Below, in pieces: positions 37,548-46,976 of a stretch of DNA of 63,803 nucleotides; the first letter of the stretch is position 1; the number at the start of each line of letters is the position of its first letter. The notes under the pieces were generated by a model. That model was not told the DNA's origin. It did no database searches and was given only the letters and a program-made list of their open reading frames with translations. This stretch comes from Streptococcus phocae. GTDB lineage: Bacteria > Bacillota > Bacilli > Lactobacillales > Streptococcaceae. The stretch is taken from contig NZ_LHQM01000006.1 in the NCBI RefSeq assembly GCF_001302265.1, positions 1 through 63,803 of the forward strand. The letters are read 5' to 3'. The position numbers were made by a program, and so were the translations under genes.

Positions 37548-37832
37548 TTAGCTCATTAGAAATTTCTTCAACGGTTTTGTTAAGCTTTCAATAATTTTAT
37601 CTTGTAGACTCATCGCTTTTCCCCTGATGTTTTTCTTTATTATACCGAAAGAAAAGCTCTCCATGTGCCAGTTAACTTGTTCAGCAATTAGAACTTCAAC
37701 CTCATTTTCAGTGTTTGTGCAAGTCATTTTGCCATTTTCAAAACGTATCTTCACGGAACTCTCATTTTTGCGTTTCTTATCAAAATGATGTGATTGTGGA
37801 AACTTCAAAGGTATAGTAGTTTGTGATATCAA
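37548..37832 (-). CDS. Small unrecognised ORF (possible short peptide at its end)
   Basis: 94 codons with no recognised motif. The last 21 residues (MSLQDKIIESLTKPLKKFLMS), starting at 37613, form an amphipathic helix and have their own GGGGA site upstream. I would treat the long form as uncertain and the short form as only a candidate; no neighbour explains either. Confidence 0.3.
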   Translation of the reverse strand: MISQTTIPLKFPQSHHFDKKRKNESSVKIRFENGKMTCTNTENEVEVLIAEQVNWHMESFSFGIIKKNIRGKAMSLQDKIIESLTKPLKKFLMS

Positions 37833-38051
37833 AACATCCTCTAGCTCTATTTGATACTAGCAGTATACAGGAGAATCTATTTTATAATAAATAACTTATC
37901 ACAAGATGTTTAAAAATTTATTTTGATTAAAAAATAAATTTACTATGACAAAAAGTATTGACAAAAACTTATTTATAGCTTAAAATATAATTGTAATTAG
38001 TTAATTATAACAATTAAACTAAAATATTAAAAAAAGAGAGGATAATGAATT

Positions 38052-38741
38052 ATGAATTCATTACTAAAAAATTGTCTTAAATTAACAGCAGCTGGCATGG
38101 CTTTGTCTGCAATGATGGTCGTTTCGACTGAGAAAGCCAGCGCCTTAGACTGGGTTGACATTACTGGTAAAACCCACTTGTATTGGAATGGTGGTGTTGA
38201 TGTTAGAAAATTTGTTGACTATAAAAAAACCGTCACTAACGATGACATCACATGGGAGGTCACTTTTAATGGCGCAAAAGAAAAATGGGTTTATCCGGAT
38301 TTTGCAGTCTTTTTGCCAAAAGAAGTAGAAGCACCAACTGGCATTGATATTGTTGACGACTACAGAGACGGAAGACAAGAAAGGCATCATAAAAATAACA
38401 CTCAGTGGTTTTATGATTGGGACACCCAAAAAGGCAATTTTAATAGCGAATGGGAAAAGTTTCCTGGATGGACAGGATGGAGCGCAAGCTATGACCGCTT
38501 TACTAGGCTAAAAGATAATGGCGGTTTTTCTAGAGTTTTAGTTGATAATTATGGCTATTTTGGTAGTCCAGAAGAAGATCGCAAACTTGGTCATACGACT
38601 ACCTGGACTTTTAAAACTAAATTAAAAGAAGAGTACAAAGGTAAAGGTAATAACGTTCCATTCTTAGCAGGGATCAAACAGAACAATCCATTAGCATACT
38701 CATATCCAAGCTACATCGGTGAATTTGGTAGCAATAACTAA
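38052..38741 (+). CDS. Small secreted protein, paralogue A (unrecognised family)
   Basis: 229 residues with a signal peptide (about 1-31, ending KASA-LDW). I do not recognise the family. The mature part is one compact domain rich in aromatics (THLYWNGG, KEKWVYPDFAVFLPKEVEAPTGI, FPGWTGWSASYDRF, VPFLAGIKQNNPLAYSYPSY), with no wall anchor, so it is secreted. It is about half identical to the gene at 63001-63672. The beta-rich pattern suggests an Ig-like binding domain. It stands alone between IS remnants and scpA. AGAGAGG precedes the ATG. Confidence 0.8.
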   Translation: MNSLLKNCLKLTAAGMALSAMMVVSTEKASALDWVDITGKTHLYWNGGVDVRKFVDYKKTVTNDDITWEVTFNGAKEKWVYPDFAVFLPKEVEAPTGIDIVDDYRDGRQERHHKNNTQWFYDWDTQKGNFNSEWEKFPGWTGWSASYDRFTRLKDNGGFSRVLVDNYGYFGSPEEDRKLGHTTTWTFKTKLKEEYKGKGNNVPFLAGIKQNNPLAYSYPSYIGEFGSNN

Positions 38742-38797
38742 ACACCTTATAAGACCAAGAAAAGAGCCTGGGATAAAAAGATTTCTCGACTCAAAAC

Positions 38798-38862
38798 TAG
38801 AACAGACTATTTGCCAACTGTACTGGGTAGATGAAAAACTAACATCTCGAGAGGACCAATTT
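38798..38862. mobile_element. ISL3-type terminal repeat scar
   Basis: TTGCCAACTGTACTGGGTAGATG (broken into TTGCCAACTGTACTGGG and TAGATG) resembles the ISL3 end seen at 35887 and again at 43919. Only the end remains; no transposase frame. Confidence 0.45.
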
Positions 38863-38870
38863 GAACGGCA

Positions 38871-39402
38871 CCCTGTCAAGTAGACAATGAAATAATAAAA
38901 GATTAAGCAACGGCCTTGTTCCTCGTTTCAAGAGGGGCAAGGCCGTTATTGCGTTCTTGAAATCGTTGGTTATTGTAAAAGTAGATATACGCATCAATAT
39001 CATCAACTAACTCTTCATAGCTTTTTAGGTTTTCAAATCATAACATTCTGTTTTAAAATGACCAAAAAACTTTCAATCGGAGCATTATCAATGCACTTGC
39101 CAATATGTGACATAGATTGCCTTATTTGATACTGGGTTGTCACCGTCACCATGCGATATTCTCGTGAGGTATACTGGAATCCTCTGTCACTATGGTGAAA
39201 ACTGTTGCCTTTTCACCTTTACAGTAGTTTTCTTAGTCTCTTTATCATATTTACTTCTATTCTTTCTTCAAGTCCAACTTTACCCTTTAATTGGTATCGT
39301 CTTACCCATCTCTTAAACGTTGATGTACTGATTTTAGGACATGCGAAAACTCCCCTTATCGTTTCTAGTGAATGTTTGTTTTTCACTGTCCACTATAAGG
39401 GG
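38871..39402 (-). mobile_element. Internally deleted IS3-family element
   Basis: Both ends carry imperfect inverted repeats: AGTAGACAATGAAA (38879-38892) and TTTCACTGTCCACT (39381-39394), 12 of 14 paired. Inside, the minus strand encodes the OrfA helix-turn-helix (ISTSTFKRWVRRYQLKG) followed directly by the OrfB tail (HSDRGFQYTSREYRMV, DNAPIES, YFYNNQRFQERNNGL), with frameshifts. The middle, including most of the catalytic core, is deleted, so it cannot transpose by itself. A dispersed IS scar (39203-39215) sits at the OrfA/OrfB junction. Confidence 0.75.
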
Positions 39403-39461
39403 AGTATATCAATTAGATTTTTTCTACACGAATATAGTTAATTATCCGAAAGATTACTTAG

Positions 39462-42400
39462 TCATTGACACTTAAGGTTTACTCTCTTTAGTCTTGGCTT
39501 TTTTTTCTTCTTTAAGCCCATCCATTGCCCCATAGCAATGAACAAAGCTCCTAATGTCATTTGAACACTTCCTTTGCTATCAGCAGTTTGAGGTAAAACT
39601 CTGTCTCGTTTATATTTAGATGCTGAGGTTTCTCTAGTTCTATAATCCAATACATTACTAAAAATAGGTTTGGAAGATATTGATTGTTTCTTATCTTCTT
39701 TGTATGTAGGACTAAGTTGATTATCTTGTTCAGATGGTTTAAGCTCTTGTTTTGGTGATTGATCTATTCGTTTGGCGTTACTATCTGATGGGTTATGTTT
39801 TAACAATTCAGATAGTTTAATAGAGTTAAAATTACCAGCTATATCTTCAACTACTACGATGAGTTTGTTAACATCAACTGTAATCATGCCACTTCCATCT
39901 TCTGAGGGGATTTCTTTAGGAATGATAACCATTCCGTTCTCATCTGCATAGAAGTATTTGCTGATTTTAAAAATCAGTTCGTCTTCATCGGAAACTCTTG
40001 TATCTGTATCTGTAGCTTCGATAGCTTCCCCTATTCCCTCTTCATATGCAAACGCAACAAAGGAACGATAAATTGGCAAGCTGTCAACACTCGGTTTATA
40101 CTCGAGAATAAGCTGTCCTGAATCGACGTTGTAGTTTCCAAAAGAAGGCAATTCAGGTAACTTATTGCTAACGATAACTGAAAAGTCCATGTGTTGTTCC
40201 AAGGCATCATCTGCTACTGGTGTATAAAGCAATCGGTAAGTATAAAGGCCGTCTTCGACAGTCTCGTTTTGATTATCTTTTCCTTCCCAAACAAGTTGTT
40301 CAATTCTATATTTTCCTTCGGTCTCTTTTTTGCTGAGGCTATAGTTTTTTCGGTAATGAGTCCCAGCTACTTGCTCCCATACAACTTTTCCTTTGGCATC
40401 TAATACGATAGCCTTAACGTCTTTGACGTTGCGTAAAAAAGTTGCTTGAGGAATAATTTTATCTCGGTTCTGATCTCCATTGGGCGAAATCACTAAATAA
40501 GGCTTTTCGTTTTTGTCAAATACTAGATTATAAGATTCATCTTTGTCATCATTCTGTTTAGCAAAAGTACCTAAAACAATATATTTGTTTATTTCTTGAG
40601 CAAATGAACTTAACTCAACACCATTTTTGAAGTCTTGTGATAAGAACCACGGCGTTGCTTCTGTAAGTAGAGCAGTGTAGTTGTTTTTGCTTTCCTTGTT
40701 CTTTATTGTTTGATATTCTGATAGATTATATTCATCTAAGTAATCGGTATAATTTAATTGGAACTTATTTTCTGGATTGTTTGCTTTGTGATAGAAACTA
40801 CCACTTTGAATGCTTTCATAGATTGATTTTTCAAGAGCTGGCAAATTGGCGAAATCTCCTTTGAAGCCTAGAAAAGGGATACTCATGATTTCTTCTTTGC
40901 TATTTTGATTGTTTGAAAATCGCACAAAGCCATCTAAAAAATAGCCATTTTTCATTTGATTAGTTAGCTCTTGACTAAATTGGCTAGAGTCTATCGTAAT
41001 CTCAAGATCAGTATAATCTCCAACTAAAGTCACTGCTTTCCACTCACTATTATATAAAGAGCGTGGTTTAAGGGCAAATTTCCCATTAATCACTTGATCA
41101 GTTAATAGGTTTGTTTGATAATAAAGATTATGATTTTTCCCATCCAGATTATGAATACGCACTGTAAATGTAAATTTATCGTCAACATTTTTTAAATTAA
41201 TTTTAGCGTGACCATCCTCTCCGGTCAGGTAATAGTTTGCATTTGCCGCTTTTTCAGCATTGACGGCGCCAGCACCTTGTTGGCGTGGAGAGTAATACGC
41301 CTTGTCCTCTGGGCTGTATAGAGCGGTTGCTGAGCTCATCAAAACATTTTTTATTAAAACGGTTAGTTCTGCTGGTGATAAGTTAAGATGAGCATATTTG
41401 TTAGCAAAATGAGATTGCAGCAAACTTACAATACCCGCTACATGTGGTGTAGACATACTTGATCCCGACAAGTTTCCAAAACTATTGTCGGAAAGTGTTG
41501 ACAGAATCTCAAAACCTGGTGCAGCAATATCTGGCTTGATGTGTCCTTCTGCATTTAAGCCCCAACTCGATTGTGGAACCATACGTAAGCCGCCATTATT
41601 AGTAACAAGTTTAAAAATATGATTAAAGCTTAATGTTGCGGATGTGTCTTTAAGTAAATTTTCCCCATCTATTTTCCCCATAAAACCAACTGGTATTTTT
41701 GTATAAGGAATTAAGATATTACTTTGATATTCTTGGTTGTTAACGATAATGACACCGCTAGCGTTTGCGCCTTCCAATTTTTCAAGTATTGGTTTTAAAT
41801 CATCTAAACGAATTGAATTCGGTCTTTGAACAAGAGCAATTTTCCCTGCCAAATTGTCAAATTCCTGTTTATCATCAGGTACATCTACGAAAGCAAATCC
41901 ATAAACTTGATTGGCATCAAAAGATTTTGACAAAATAATCGGAAATTCTTGCTTTTGCCCTGCTTTTTCAACGGTTACCATTTGGCTAATACTTTTTTCG
42001 GAGTCGTAGTTAGTAACGGTCAAAATATCTTCTGAAATAGCTGGACTACTGATCATTCCAAAATCAGGGTTACTTGCCAAAGGGTTGCTATAGTCCATTC
42101 CAAAAGCACCATCATTTCCAACCCCTGCAATAAGGGCTACACCATTCTCTTTAGCCAGTTGAATGGCTTCCATAACTTTTGGACTCAATCCAATCCACGA
42201 ATCTGCAGTTTTTCCGAAACTCATTGTAATTGTCTTAGCACCAAGCGACACAGCATCCTTAATAGCTTTAGCATAAACTTCTGAGCTATCTTTTGTTTTT
42301 TTTGAATCGCCGATAGCAGTTGAAACTCGCATCAACATTAATTGAGCATTTGGTGCAATTCCAGTAACAAGCAGATTGTTTTCAGCTGTTGTCTGACTAT

Positions 42401-43097
42401 TAGCAGAAACGATACCGGTCACATGTGTTCCGTGATTTATAAGGATAGATTCATCCTCGGTCATTTCTAGTGCTGTTCTTCCAACAATATTAGTGTCATT
42501 AATATAGTCGTATACAAAGATAATTTTATCATTTATCCATTGACCATAGTCAATCTCTTTGTCTTGCTTTAATTTTCTAAATGTTGCTTCTGAATAGTAT
42601 AATTTATTCTTATCAATATCCTTATCTAACTTAAAGGCTGAATGTTCAATATCAAAACCAGAATCAATCACAGCAATAACATTACCAAGTCCTTTGTTTG
42701 CTAAATGTTGCAAATGTGTTACTTTAGAAGGGTCATTAACTGATAATAAAGTTGCTGAGGTATTCTCAATATTTTTATAAGCTGGTGGTAACTTAGTATA
42801 GTTTTCTGTTTTTTTCTCTGTTGTTACCTTCTCGCTATTTTGAGAAACCTCTTCCATCTCTTGGATGACCTCTTCGTCTACAGCTTTATCTGTAATGATG
42901 TTCTCTTTCGCTAATGACGTATCTAACGTATCTATTGTAACGGTTTGATTACTACTATCGTCTTTAATAGAATTTTTTTCAATATAGGGCATGTCCGTAG
43001 TCTCATCGGCTACTACGTTATTTCCATTAATTAAAAGGGCGCTTACCGCCACCAATGAAACACCTAGCATTTTATATCTTTTATGATTATTTTTCAC
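39462..43097 (-). CDS. scpA: C5a peptidase, cell-wall-associated subtilisin-like protease
   Basis: 1,211 residues. Signal peptide, then a peptidase S8 domain with Asp145 (VIDSGFD), His222 (HGTHVTG) and Ser in SGSSMSTPHVAG, a protease-associated insert, and Fn3-like domains. It inactivates C5a and dampens neutrophil recruitment. I chose GTG 43097 because GGAGG lies seven bases upstream; ATG 43121 lacks a site. The anchor reads LPQTAD, deviating from LPXTG at the last position, followed by a hydrophobic stretch and a long basic tail. S. pyogenes ScpA also has a non-canonical anchor. Confidence 0.93.
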   Translation of the reverse strand: MKNNHKRYKMLGVSLVAVSALLINGNNVVADETTDMPYIEKNSIKDDSSNQTVTIDTLDTSLAKENIITDKAVDEEVIQEMEEVSQNSEKVTTEKKTENYTKLPPAYKNIENTSATLLSVNDPSKVTHLQHLANKGLGNVIAVIDSGFDIEHSAFKLDKDIDKNKLYYSEATFRKLKQDKEIDYGQWINDKIIFVYDYINDTNIVGRTALEMTEDESILINHGTHVTGIVSANSQTTAENNLLVTGIAPNAQLMLMRVSTAIGDSKKTKDSSEVYAKAIKDAVSLGAKTITMSFGKTADSWIGLSPKVMEAIQLAKENGVALIAGVGNDGAFGMDYSNPLASNPDFGMISSPAISEDILTVTNYDSEKSISQMVTVEKAGQKQEFPIILSKSFDANQVYGFAFVDVPDDKQEFDNLAGKIALVQRPNSIRLDDLKPILEKLEGANASGVIIVNNQEYQSNILIPYTKIPVGFMGKIDGENLLKDTSATLSFNHIFKLVTNNGGLRMVPQSSWGLNAEGHIKPDIAAPGFEILSTLSDNSFGNLSGSSMSTPHVAGIVSLLQSHFANKYAHLNLSPAELTVLIKNVLMSSATALYSPEDKAYYSPRQQGAGAVNAEKAANANYYLTGEDGHAKINLKNVDDKFTFTVRIHNLDGKNHNLYYQTNLLTDQVINGKFALKPRSLYNSEWKAVTLVGDYTDLEITIDSSQFSQELTNQMKNGYFLDGFVRFSNNQNSKEEIMSIPFLGFKGDFANLPALEKSIYESIQSGSFYHKANNPENKFQLNYTDYLDEYNLSEYQTIKNKESKNNYTALLTEATPWFLSQDFKNGVELSSFAQEINKYIVLGTFAKQNDDKDESYNLVFDKNEKPYLVISPNGDQNRDKIIPQATFLRNVKDVKAIVLDAKGKVVWEQVAGTHYRKNYSLSKKETEGKYRIEQLVWEGKDNQNETVEDGLYTYRLLYTPVADDALEQHMDFSVIVSNKLPELPSFGNYNVDSGQLILEYKPSVDSLPIYRSFVAFAYEEGIGEAIEATDTDTRVSDEDELIFKISKYFYADENGMVIIPKEIPSEDGSGMITVDVNKLIVVVEDIAGNFNSIKLSELLKHNPSDSNAKRIDQSPKQELKPSEQDNQLSPTYKEDKKQSISSKPIFSNVLDYRTRETSASKYKRDRVLPQTADSKGSVQMTLGALFIAMGQWMGLKKKKKPRLKRVNLKCQ

Positions 43098-43585
43098 AAC
43101 ACATCCTCCATTTTTTATCATTATTCATAATATAATTATTTTAATAAAAAAGCAATACGATTATAGCAAATAAATAAAAAAATAGACTGCAATTATTCAG
43201 CTGTTAAAGGTTTTAGGAGATTTATCGTTTAGAATAATCTCTAGATATCTATGAATAAGTATCAATAGTTAGGGAGCTTTTTTTGCATGGGTAGCAATGG
43301 GCTAATTACAGTATCTTTACATTACTTTAGAGTTGATAGTGCAAGCGATACAAACTAGATGGCTGATTTCAGTCACAAACAAAGACAGATTTGTATTCTT
43401 CTAATGTTATTTTGAACATGCAATCGTTTTGAGTAACTGAGTAGGTGCAATAATTAACGATTTGAACGGCATTTCCACATATGATACAATAGGCATATAG
43501 CGTGGAGACTGACTTTGTGTCAGATAGTTACTCTTGGTGTAAAACAAAATAAAACTGAGACAAATTTGTGTAAAGGAGACAAATC
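43098..43585. other. Divergent promoter region of scpA and the MazG-like gene
   Basis: 488 bp, AT-rich near scpA and then mixed sequence. No ORF or clear RNA. Promoters of both genes must lie here; an Mga-binding site upstream of scpA is expected from knowledge of the family but not identifiable by eye. Confidence 0.4.
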
Positions 43586-43957
43586 ATGGAAGTTACCGTA
43601 TCAGAATTACAGGATTACTTGTTTAATCACTATCATAAAAAGGCCATCGATGAGGGGTTGTTCATAAAATTAGTTGAGGAAGTAGGAGAAGTAGCTGAGG
43701 TTTTAAATAAAAAGGCCAAAAGAAAGGAAACTATCTCAGAAGACTTAGAAAGCCAGTTAGGCTCAGAAATAGCAGATGTTCTGCATTATGCCATTGCCAT
43801 TGCAGCATTGAATGATATTAACCTAAGTGAGGCAATTCTAAAAAAGGATAAGCTAGCAGCTCAAAAATATCACCATCAGATGAATTTAGAACAATTTATT
43901 CTGGAAAAAAGAGACTCAATGCCAACTGTAGTGAGTGATGAAAAATTGGAAAAGTAA
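43586..43957 (+). CDS. MazG-like nucleotide pyrophosphohydrolase, C-terminus altered by IS end
   Basis: 123 residues. The alpha-helical NTP pyrophosphohydrolase signature is present: KLVEEVGEVAEVLNK (ExxE) near residue 28 and EIADVLHYAIAIA (ExxD) near 63. It would hydrolyse aberrant or signalling NTPs. GGAG is seven bases before the ATG. The last about 14 residues (SMPTVVSDEKLEK) come from sequence matching the ISL3-type end (GCCAACTGTAGTGAGTGA), so the natural C-terminus has probably been replaced. Confidence 0.8.
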   Translation: MEVTVSELQDYLFNHYHKKAIDEGLFIKLVEEVGEVAEVLNKKAKRKETISEDLESQLGSEIADVLHYAIAIAALNDINLSEAILKKDKLAAQKYHHQMNLEQFILEKRDSMPTVVSDEKLEK

Positions 43958-43960
43958 CAA

Positions 43961-43983
43961 TACAGAAAAATGTTGCCTTTTCA
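43961..43983. repeat. Dispersed IS-end repeat, copy 3
   Basis: TACAGAAAAATG...CCTTTTCA matches 37331-37353 with one mismatch over 23 bases. It abuts the IS-derived tail of the MazG-like gene. Confidence 0.65.
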
Positions 43984-44017
43984 ACTTAATGTTAAACTTA
44001 CCTCTCTTTAATAGAGA

Positions 44018-44257
44018 TTGATTTTTGCGGTCAAAACATCTATAATGGAATCATATATAGACAGAGGAACTGCTAACAACAACTAGCGCCTCAGTCTCTT
44101 TGGAATACCTTTTTATTGTAGTAGCATGTGCAGATGAGCTTGAGGTAAAAGTATCTGCACATGTTGTGAAATGGCTAGCTAGTCTAGGTATAGTTAGTTT
44201 ATTTGTTATCATCAACAACTCCTTGCTTTTCCTAGTTTTAGTGAAAGGTGAGGAGTT
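44018..44257 (+). promoter_or_regulatory. Promoter and structured leader of the pantothenate operon
   Basis: TTGATT (44018-44023), 17 bp, TATAAT (44041-44046) start a leader of about 220 nt. Three hairpins follow: CAGAGGAACTG pairing with CAGTCTCTTTG (10 of 11), CATGTGCAGAT (44125-44135) with ATCTGCACATG (44153-44163), and AACTCCTTGCTTTTC (44217-44231) with GAAAGGTGAGGAGTT (44243-44257). The last is followed by TTTT and the ribosome site, so it could act as an attenuator. Confidence 0.6.
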
Positions 44258-44271
44258 TTAAGGAGACTCAG

Positions 44272-45117
44272 ATGGAAATCTTAAGAACCCTAAAAGATGT
44301 TAGGCAATACATCAATCCTATTGCAAAAAGCACCAAACAGTTGGCATTAGTACCTACCATGGGTTATCTGCATGAGGGACACTTTAGCCTAATTCGAAAA
44401 GCCCGATCAGAAAATGACCAAGTGGTGGTGTCAATCTTTGTCAACCCTATTCAGTTTGGACCGAATGAAGACTTAGACAAATACCCTAAAGATCATGAGA
44501 GGGATTTGGATTATTGTGACAAACTGGGTGTGGATGCTGTTTTTATGCCAGATGCGTCAGAGATGTATCATAATTTGCAGACGACAGTCAGCATTGATGC
44601 CTTGTCTCATCAACTCTGTGGGCAACAGCGCCCTACTCACTTTGCAGGGGTGTGTACTGTTGTTGCAAAACTCTTTAATCTCATCAAACCAGACCGAGCT
44701 TATTTTGGGCAAAAAGATGCTCAGCAGTTGGCGATTTTGAAAAAAATGGTAGTTGACCTTAACTTTGACGTTGAGATCATAGGCTGTCCGATTGTCCGAG
44801 AGGCAGATGGACTGGCTATGTCTTCGCGAAATAGTTATCTTTCTGAGACAGAACGCCAAAGAGCAACCTGCCTCTACAAGGCAATCACTCAAGCTCAACA
44901 ATTGATGGCACCAGGTATTTCAAGCCAGGCCATTATTGACCAGATGACAGCTATTATCTCAGAAACACCAGGGACCATCATTGACTATATTCAAATCGTT
45001 GATGCTAACACTCTGGAGCCAGTCTCTAGTGTCCAAGGAGATGTTTTGGTGGCTCTGGCTGTTAAACTAGGCAAGACACGTTTGATTGACAACTTTACCT
45101 ATCAGATGAAAGGCTAA
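44272..45117 (+). CDS. panC: Pantothenate synthetase
   Basis: 281 residues. Motifs LVPTMGYLHEGHFSLI (HIGH-like), VSIFVNPIQFGPNEDL and DAVFMPD, and SSRNSYLSETER are diagnostic of PanC, which joins pantoate and beta-alanine using ATP. ATG 44272 has AAGGAG seven bases upstream. First gene of a three-gene operon. Confidence 0.95.
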   Translation: MEILRTLKDVRQYINPIAKSTKQLALVPTMGYLHEGHFSLIRKARSENDQVVVSIFVNPIQFGPNEDLDKYPKDHERDLDYCDKLGVDAVFMPDASEMYHNLQTTVSIDALSHQLCGQQRPTHFAGVCTVVAKLFNLIKPDRAYFGQKDAQQLAILKKMVVDLNFDVEIIGCPIVREADGLAMSSRNSYLSETERQRATCLYKAITQAQQLMAPGISSQAIIDQMTAIISETPGTIIDYIQIVDANTLEPVSSVQGDVLVALAVKLGKTRLIDNFTYQMKG

Positions 45118-45120
45118 GCC

Positions 45121-46026
45121 ATGACCTCGAAAACGCATAAGGTAACCACTGGTTATCTGCCTAGGTTAGGCTTTGTAGGTGCTGGAAAGGTCGCCACATC
45201 ACTTGGTCGCTACCTCTCTGAGGCAGGTGTTGCACAACTTTCGGGTTATTACAGTCGTACCTTGATGAGCGCTAAGGAATCTGCTGGTTTAACGGGTTCA
45301 GCGGTTTATGTGAACCTATCAGAGCTAGTTGCTGATAGTGATGTTTTGTTGATTACGACGACTGATGTTCAGATTGTACCTGTTTGGCAGAGCCTATCGC
45401 CCCTTGACCTTAACGGGAAGGTTGTTGGACACTGCAGTGGAGCGCTATCCTCAAAGGCTCTAGATAAAAATCTCCAGCAGGAGGCTGCGGTCTGTTCCCT
45501 CCACCCTCTTATGGCGATAAAAAGCAAAGCAACTCCTCAAACTGAAATGCGCCAGGTCTTCTTTACGCTTGAGGGAGACCAAAGAGCCCTTGACCTCTTA
45601 GCGAGTTGGTTAGATGTGACTGGGAATTCCTACAAAATCATGCCTGCAAAGGATAAAACCAGATATCATATTGGTGCGGTTTTGATCAGTAATTTGGTCT
45701 TGTCGCTTGGGAGCTTATCTGTTGAGCTGTTTCAAGAATATGATTTTTCTGAGACTGAGGCTCTGCAGGCTCTCAAAAGCCTAGCAACCTATAATTTAGA
45801 GCACTTTGTAACTAAGGGAGCGTTAGCTTCGCTAACAGGGCCTGTTGAGCGCAATGATTTGGGTACCGTTGAAAAACACCTAGAGGCTTTATCGGCAGAA
45901 TCTTATCAGGAAGTGCGTGACATCTACCAATCTCTTAGCCTGCAGCTCCTCAAATTGGCCCAAGACAAGCATCAGACTATAGATTATGACCCACTCGAGC
46001 AATTATTAAGAAAGGACAGACCTTAA
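45121..46026 (+). CDS. panG: Rossmann-fold DUF2520 protein, probable alternative ketopantoate reductase (PanG-type)
   Basis: 301 residues. N-terminal Rossmann motif [16 protein letters not shown], then [12 protein letters not shown] and [10 protein letters not shown], and a helical DUF2520 domain ([13 protein letters not shown]). It starts 3 bp after panC and ends 14 bp before panB, so it belongs to the pathway. The classic PanE motif set is not present, whereas PanG-type DUF2520 ketopantoate reductases are known in other bacteria (reported from Francisella). Converting ketopantoate to pantoate would join PanB to PanC. The function is inferred from position and fold. Confidence 0.7.
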   Translation: MTSKTHKVTTGYLPRLGFVGAGKVATSLGRYLSEAGVAQLSGYYSRTLMSAKESAGLTGSAVYVNLSELVADSDVLLITTTDVQIVPVWQSLSPLDLNGKVVGHCSGALSSKALDKNLQQEAAVCSLHPLMAIKSKATPQTEMRQVFFTLEGDQRALDLLASWLDVTGNSYKIMPAKDKTRYHIGAVLISNLVLSLGSLSVELFQEYDFSETEALQALKSLATYNLEHFVTKGALASLTGPVERNDLGTVEKHLEALSAESYQEVRDIYQSLSLQLLKLAQDKHQTIDYDPLEQLLRKDRP

Positions 46027-46040
46027 GGTCTTACGAGCTT

Positions 46041-46868
46041 ATGAAAAATACAGTATTAACCTTCAAAGATACCAAAAAAACAGGTAGCAAACTCACCATG
46101 CTAACAGCTTATGACTACACCACTGCCAAAATCGTTGACGAGGCAGGGGTCAATGCCATCTTGGTGGGTGACTCGCTAGGCATGGTCATGTTAGGCTATG
46201 ATGATACCATCAAGGTCACTATGGACGACATGATTCATCATATTGCAGCAGTTTCTAGGGGTACTAAAAATGCCCTAGTAGTTGGAGATATGCCCTTTCT
46301 ATCTTACAGCACAGGGGTTAGAGATGCGGTCCTTAATGCTGGGCGCATCATGAAAGAAGGCGGAGCCAACTGTGTTAAGCTAGAAGGTGGGCGTGAGGTT
46401 TGTGACGTTATCCGAGCAATTGTTGCAGCCAAAATTCCTGTTTGTGCCCACATCGGATTGACCCCACAGGCAGTTAATGCCTTAGGTGGCTTTAAGGTTC
46501 AAGGCAAGGATGAAGCATCTGCAAAACAACTCATCGAGGATGCCCTAGCGGTACAAGAAGCAGGTGCCTTTGCTGTCGTTTTAGAGTGTGTTCCAGCTCT
46601 TTTAGCTAAGAAAATCACTGAAGTGCTAGACATACCAACCATTGGTATCGGTGCAGGCGTGGACTGTGATGGCCAAGTCTTGGTTTATCAAGACATGTTG
46701 GGCATGTACAATGACTTTACACCAAAATTTGTCAAACAATTTGCCAAAGTCGGAGAGGTAATGACCAAAGGAATCAGCCAGTATATTGAAGAAGTTCAGA
46801 ACAAAACCTTCCCAGAAGACAAGCATACCTTTAAAATCAATGAAGATGTGATTGACAAGCTTTATTAA
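46041..46868 (+). CDS. panB: Ketopantoate hydroxymethyltransferase
   Basis: 275 residues. Motifs [46 protein letters not shown] and IGIGAG are diagnostic of PanB, which makes ketopantoate from ketoisovalerate and methylene-THF. The ribosome site is weak and distant. A strong terminator follows. No panD is seen, so beta-alanine must come from elsewhere. Confidence 0.95.
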   Translation: MKNTVLTFKDTKKTGSKLTMLTAYDYTTAKIVDEAGVNAILVGDSLGMVMLGYDDTIKVTMDDMIHHIAAVSRGTKNALVVGDMPFLSYSTGVRDAVLNAGRIMKEGGANCVKLEGGREVCDVIRAIVAAKIPVCAHIGLTPQAVNALGGFKVQGKDEASAKQLIEDALAVQEAGAFAVVLECVPALLAKKITEVLDIPTIGIGAGVDCDGQVLVYQDMLGMYNDFTPKFVKQFAKVGEVMTKGISQYIEEVQNKTFPEDKHTFKINEDVIDKLY

Positions 46869-46934
46869 ACAGTTGGGGTAGTACAGAAGAGTTCTAATCA
46901 AAATCCAAAAAATCCGCAAGATATATTGCCATCT

Positions 46935-46976
46935 AAGCCCAAAAGGTTAGGTTTTCGACCTTTTGGGCTTTTTGTT
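46935..46976 (+). terminator. Pantothenate operon terminator
   Basis: AAGCCCAAAAGGT pairs with ACCTTTTGGGCTT, followed by a T-run. Confidence 0.92.

Noticed and set aside
39205..39441. 78-codon plus-strand frame
   Set aside because: The minus strand here encodes the recognisable OrfA helix-turn-helix of the deleted IS3 element; the plus frame is a shadow.
45121..46026. panE call for the middle gene of the pantothenate operon
   Set aside because: The domain layout (Rossmann plus DUF2520 helical domain) is not that of PanE; a PanG-type assignment fits better and is still inference.
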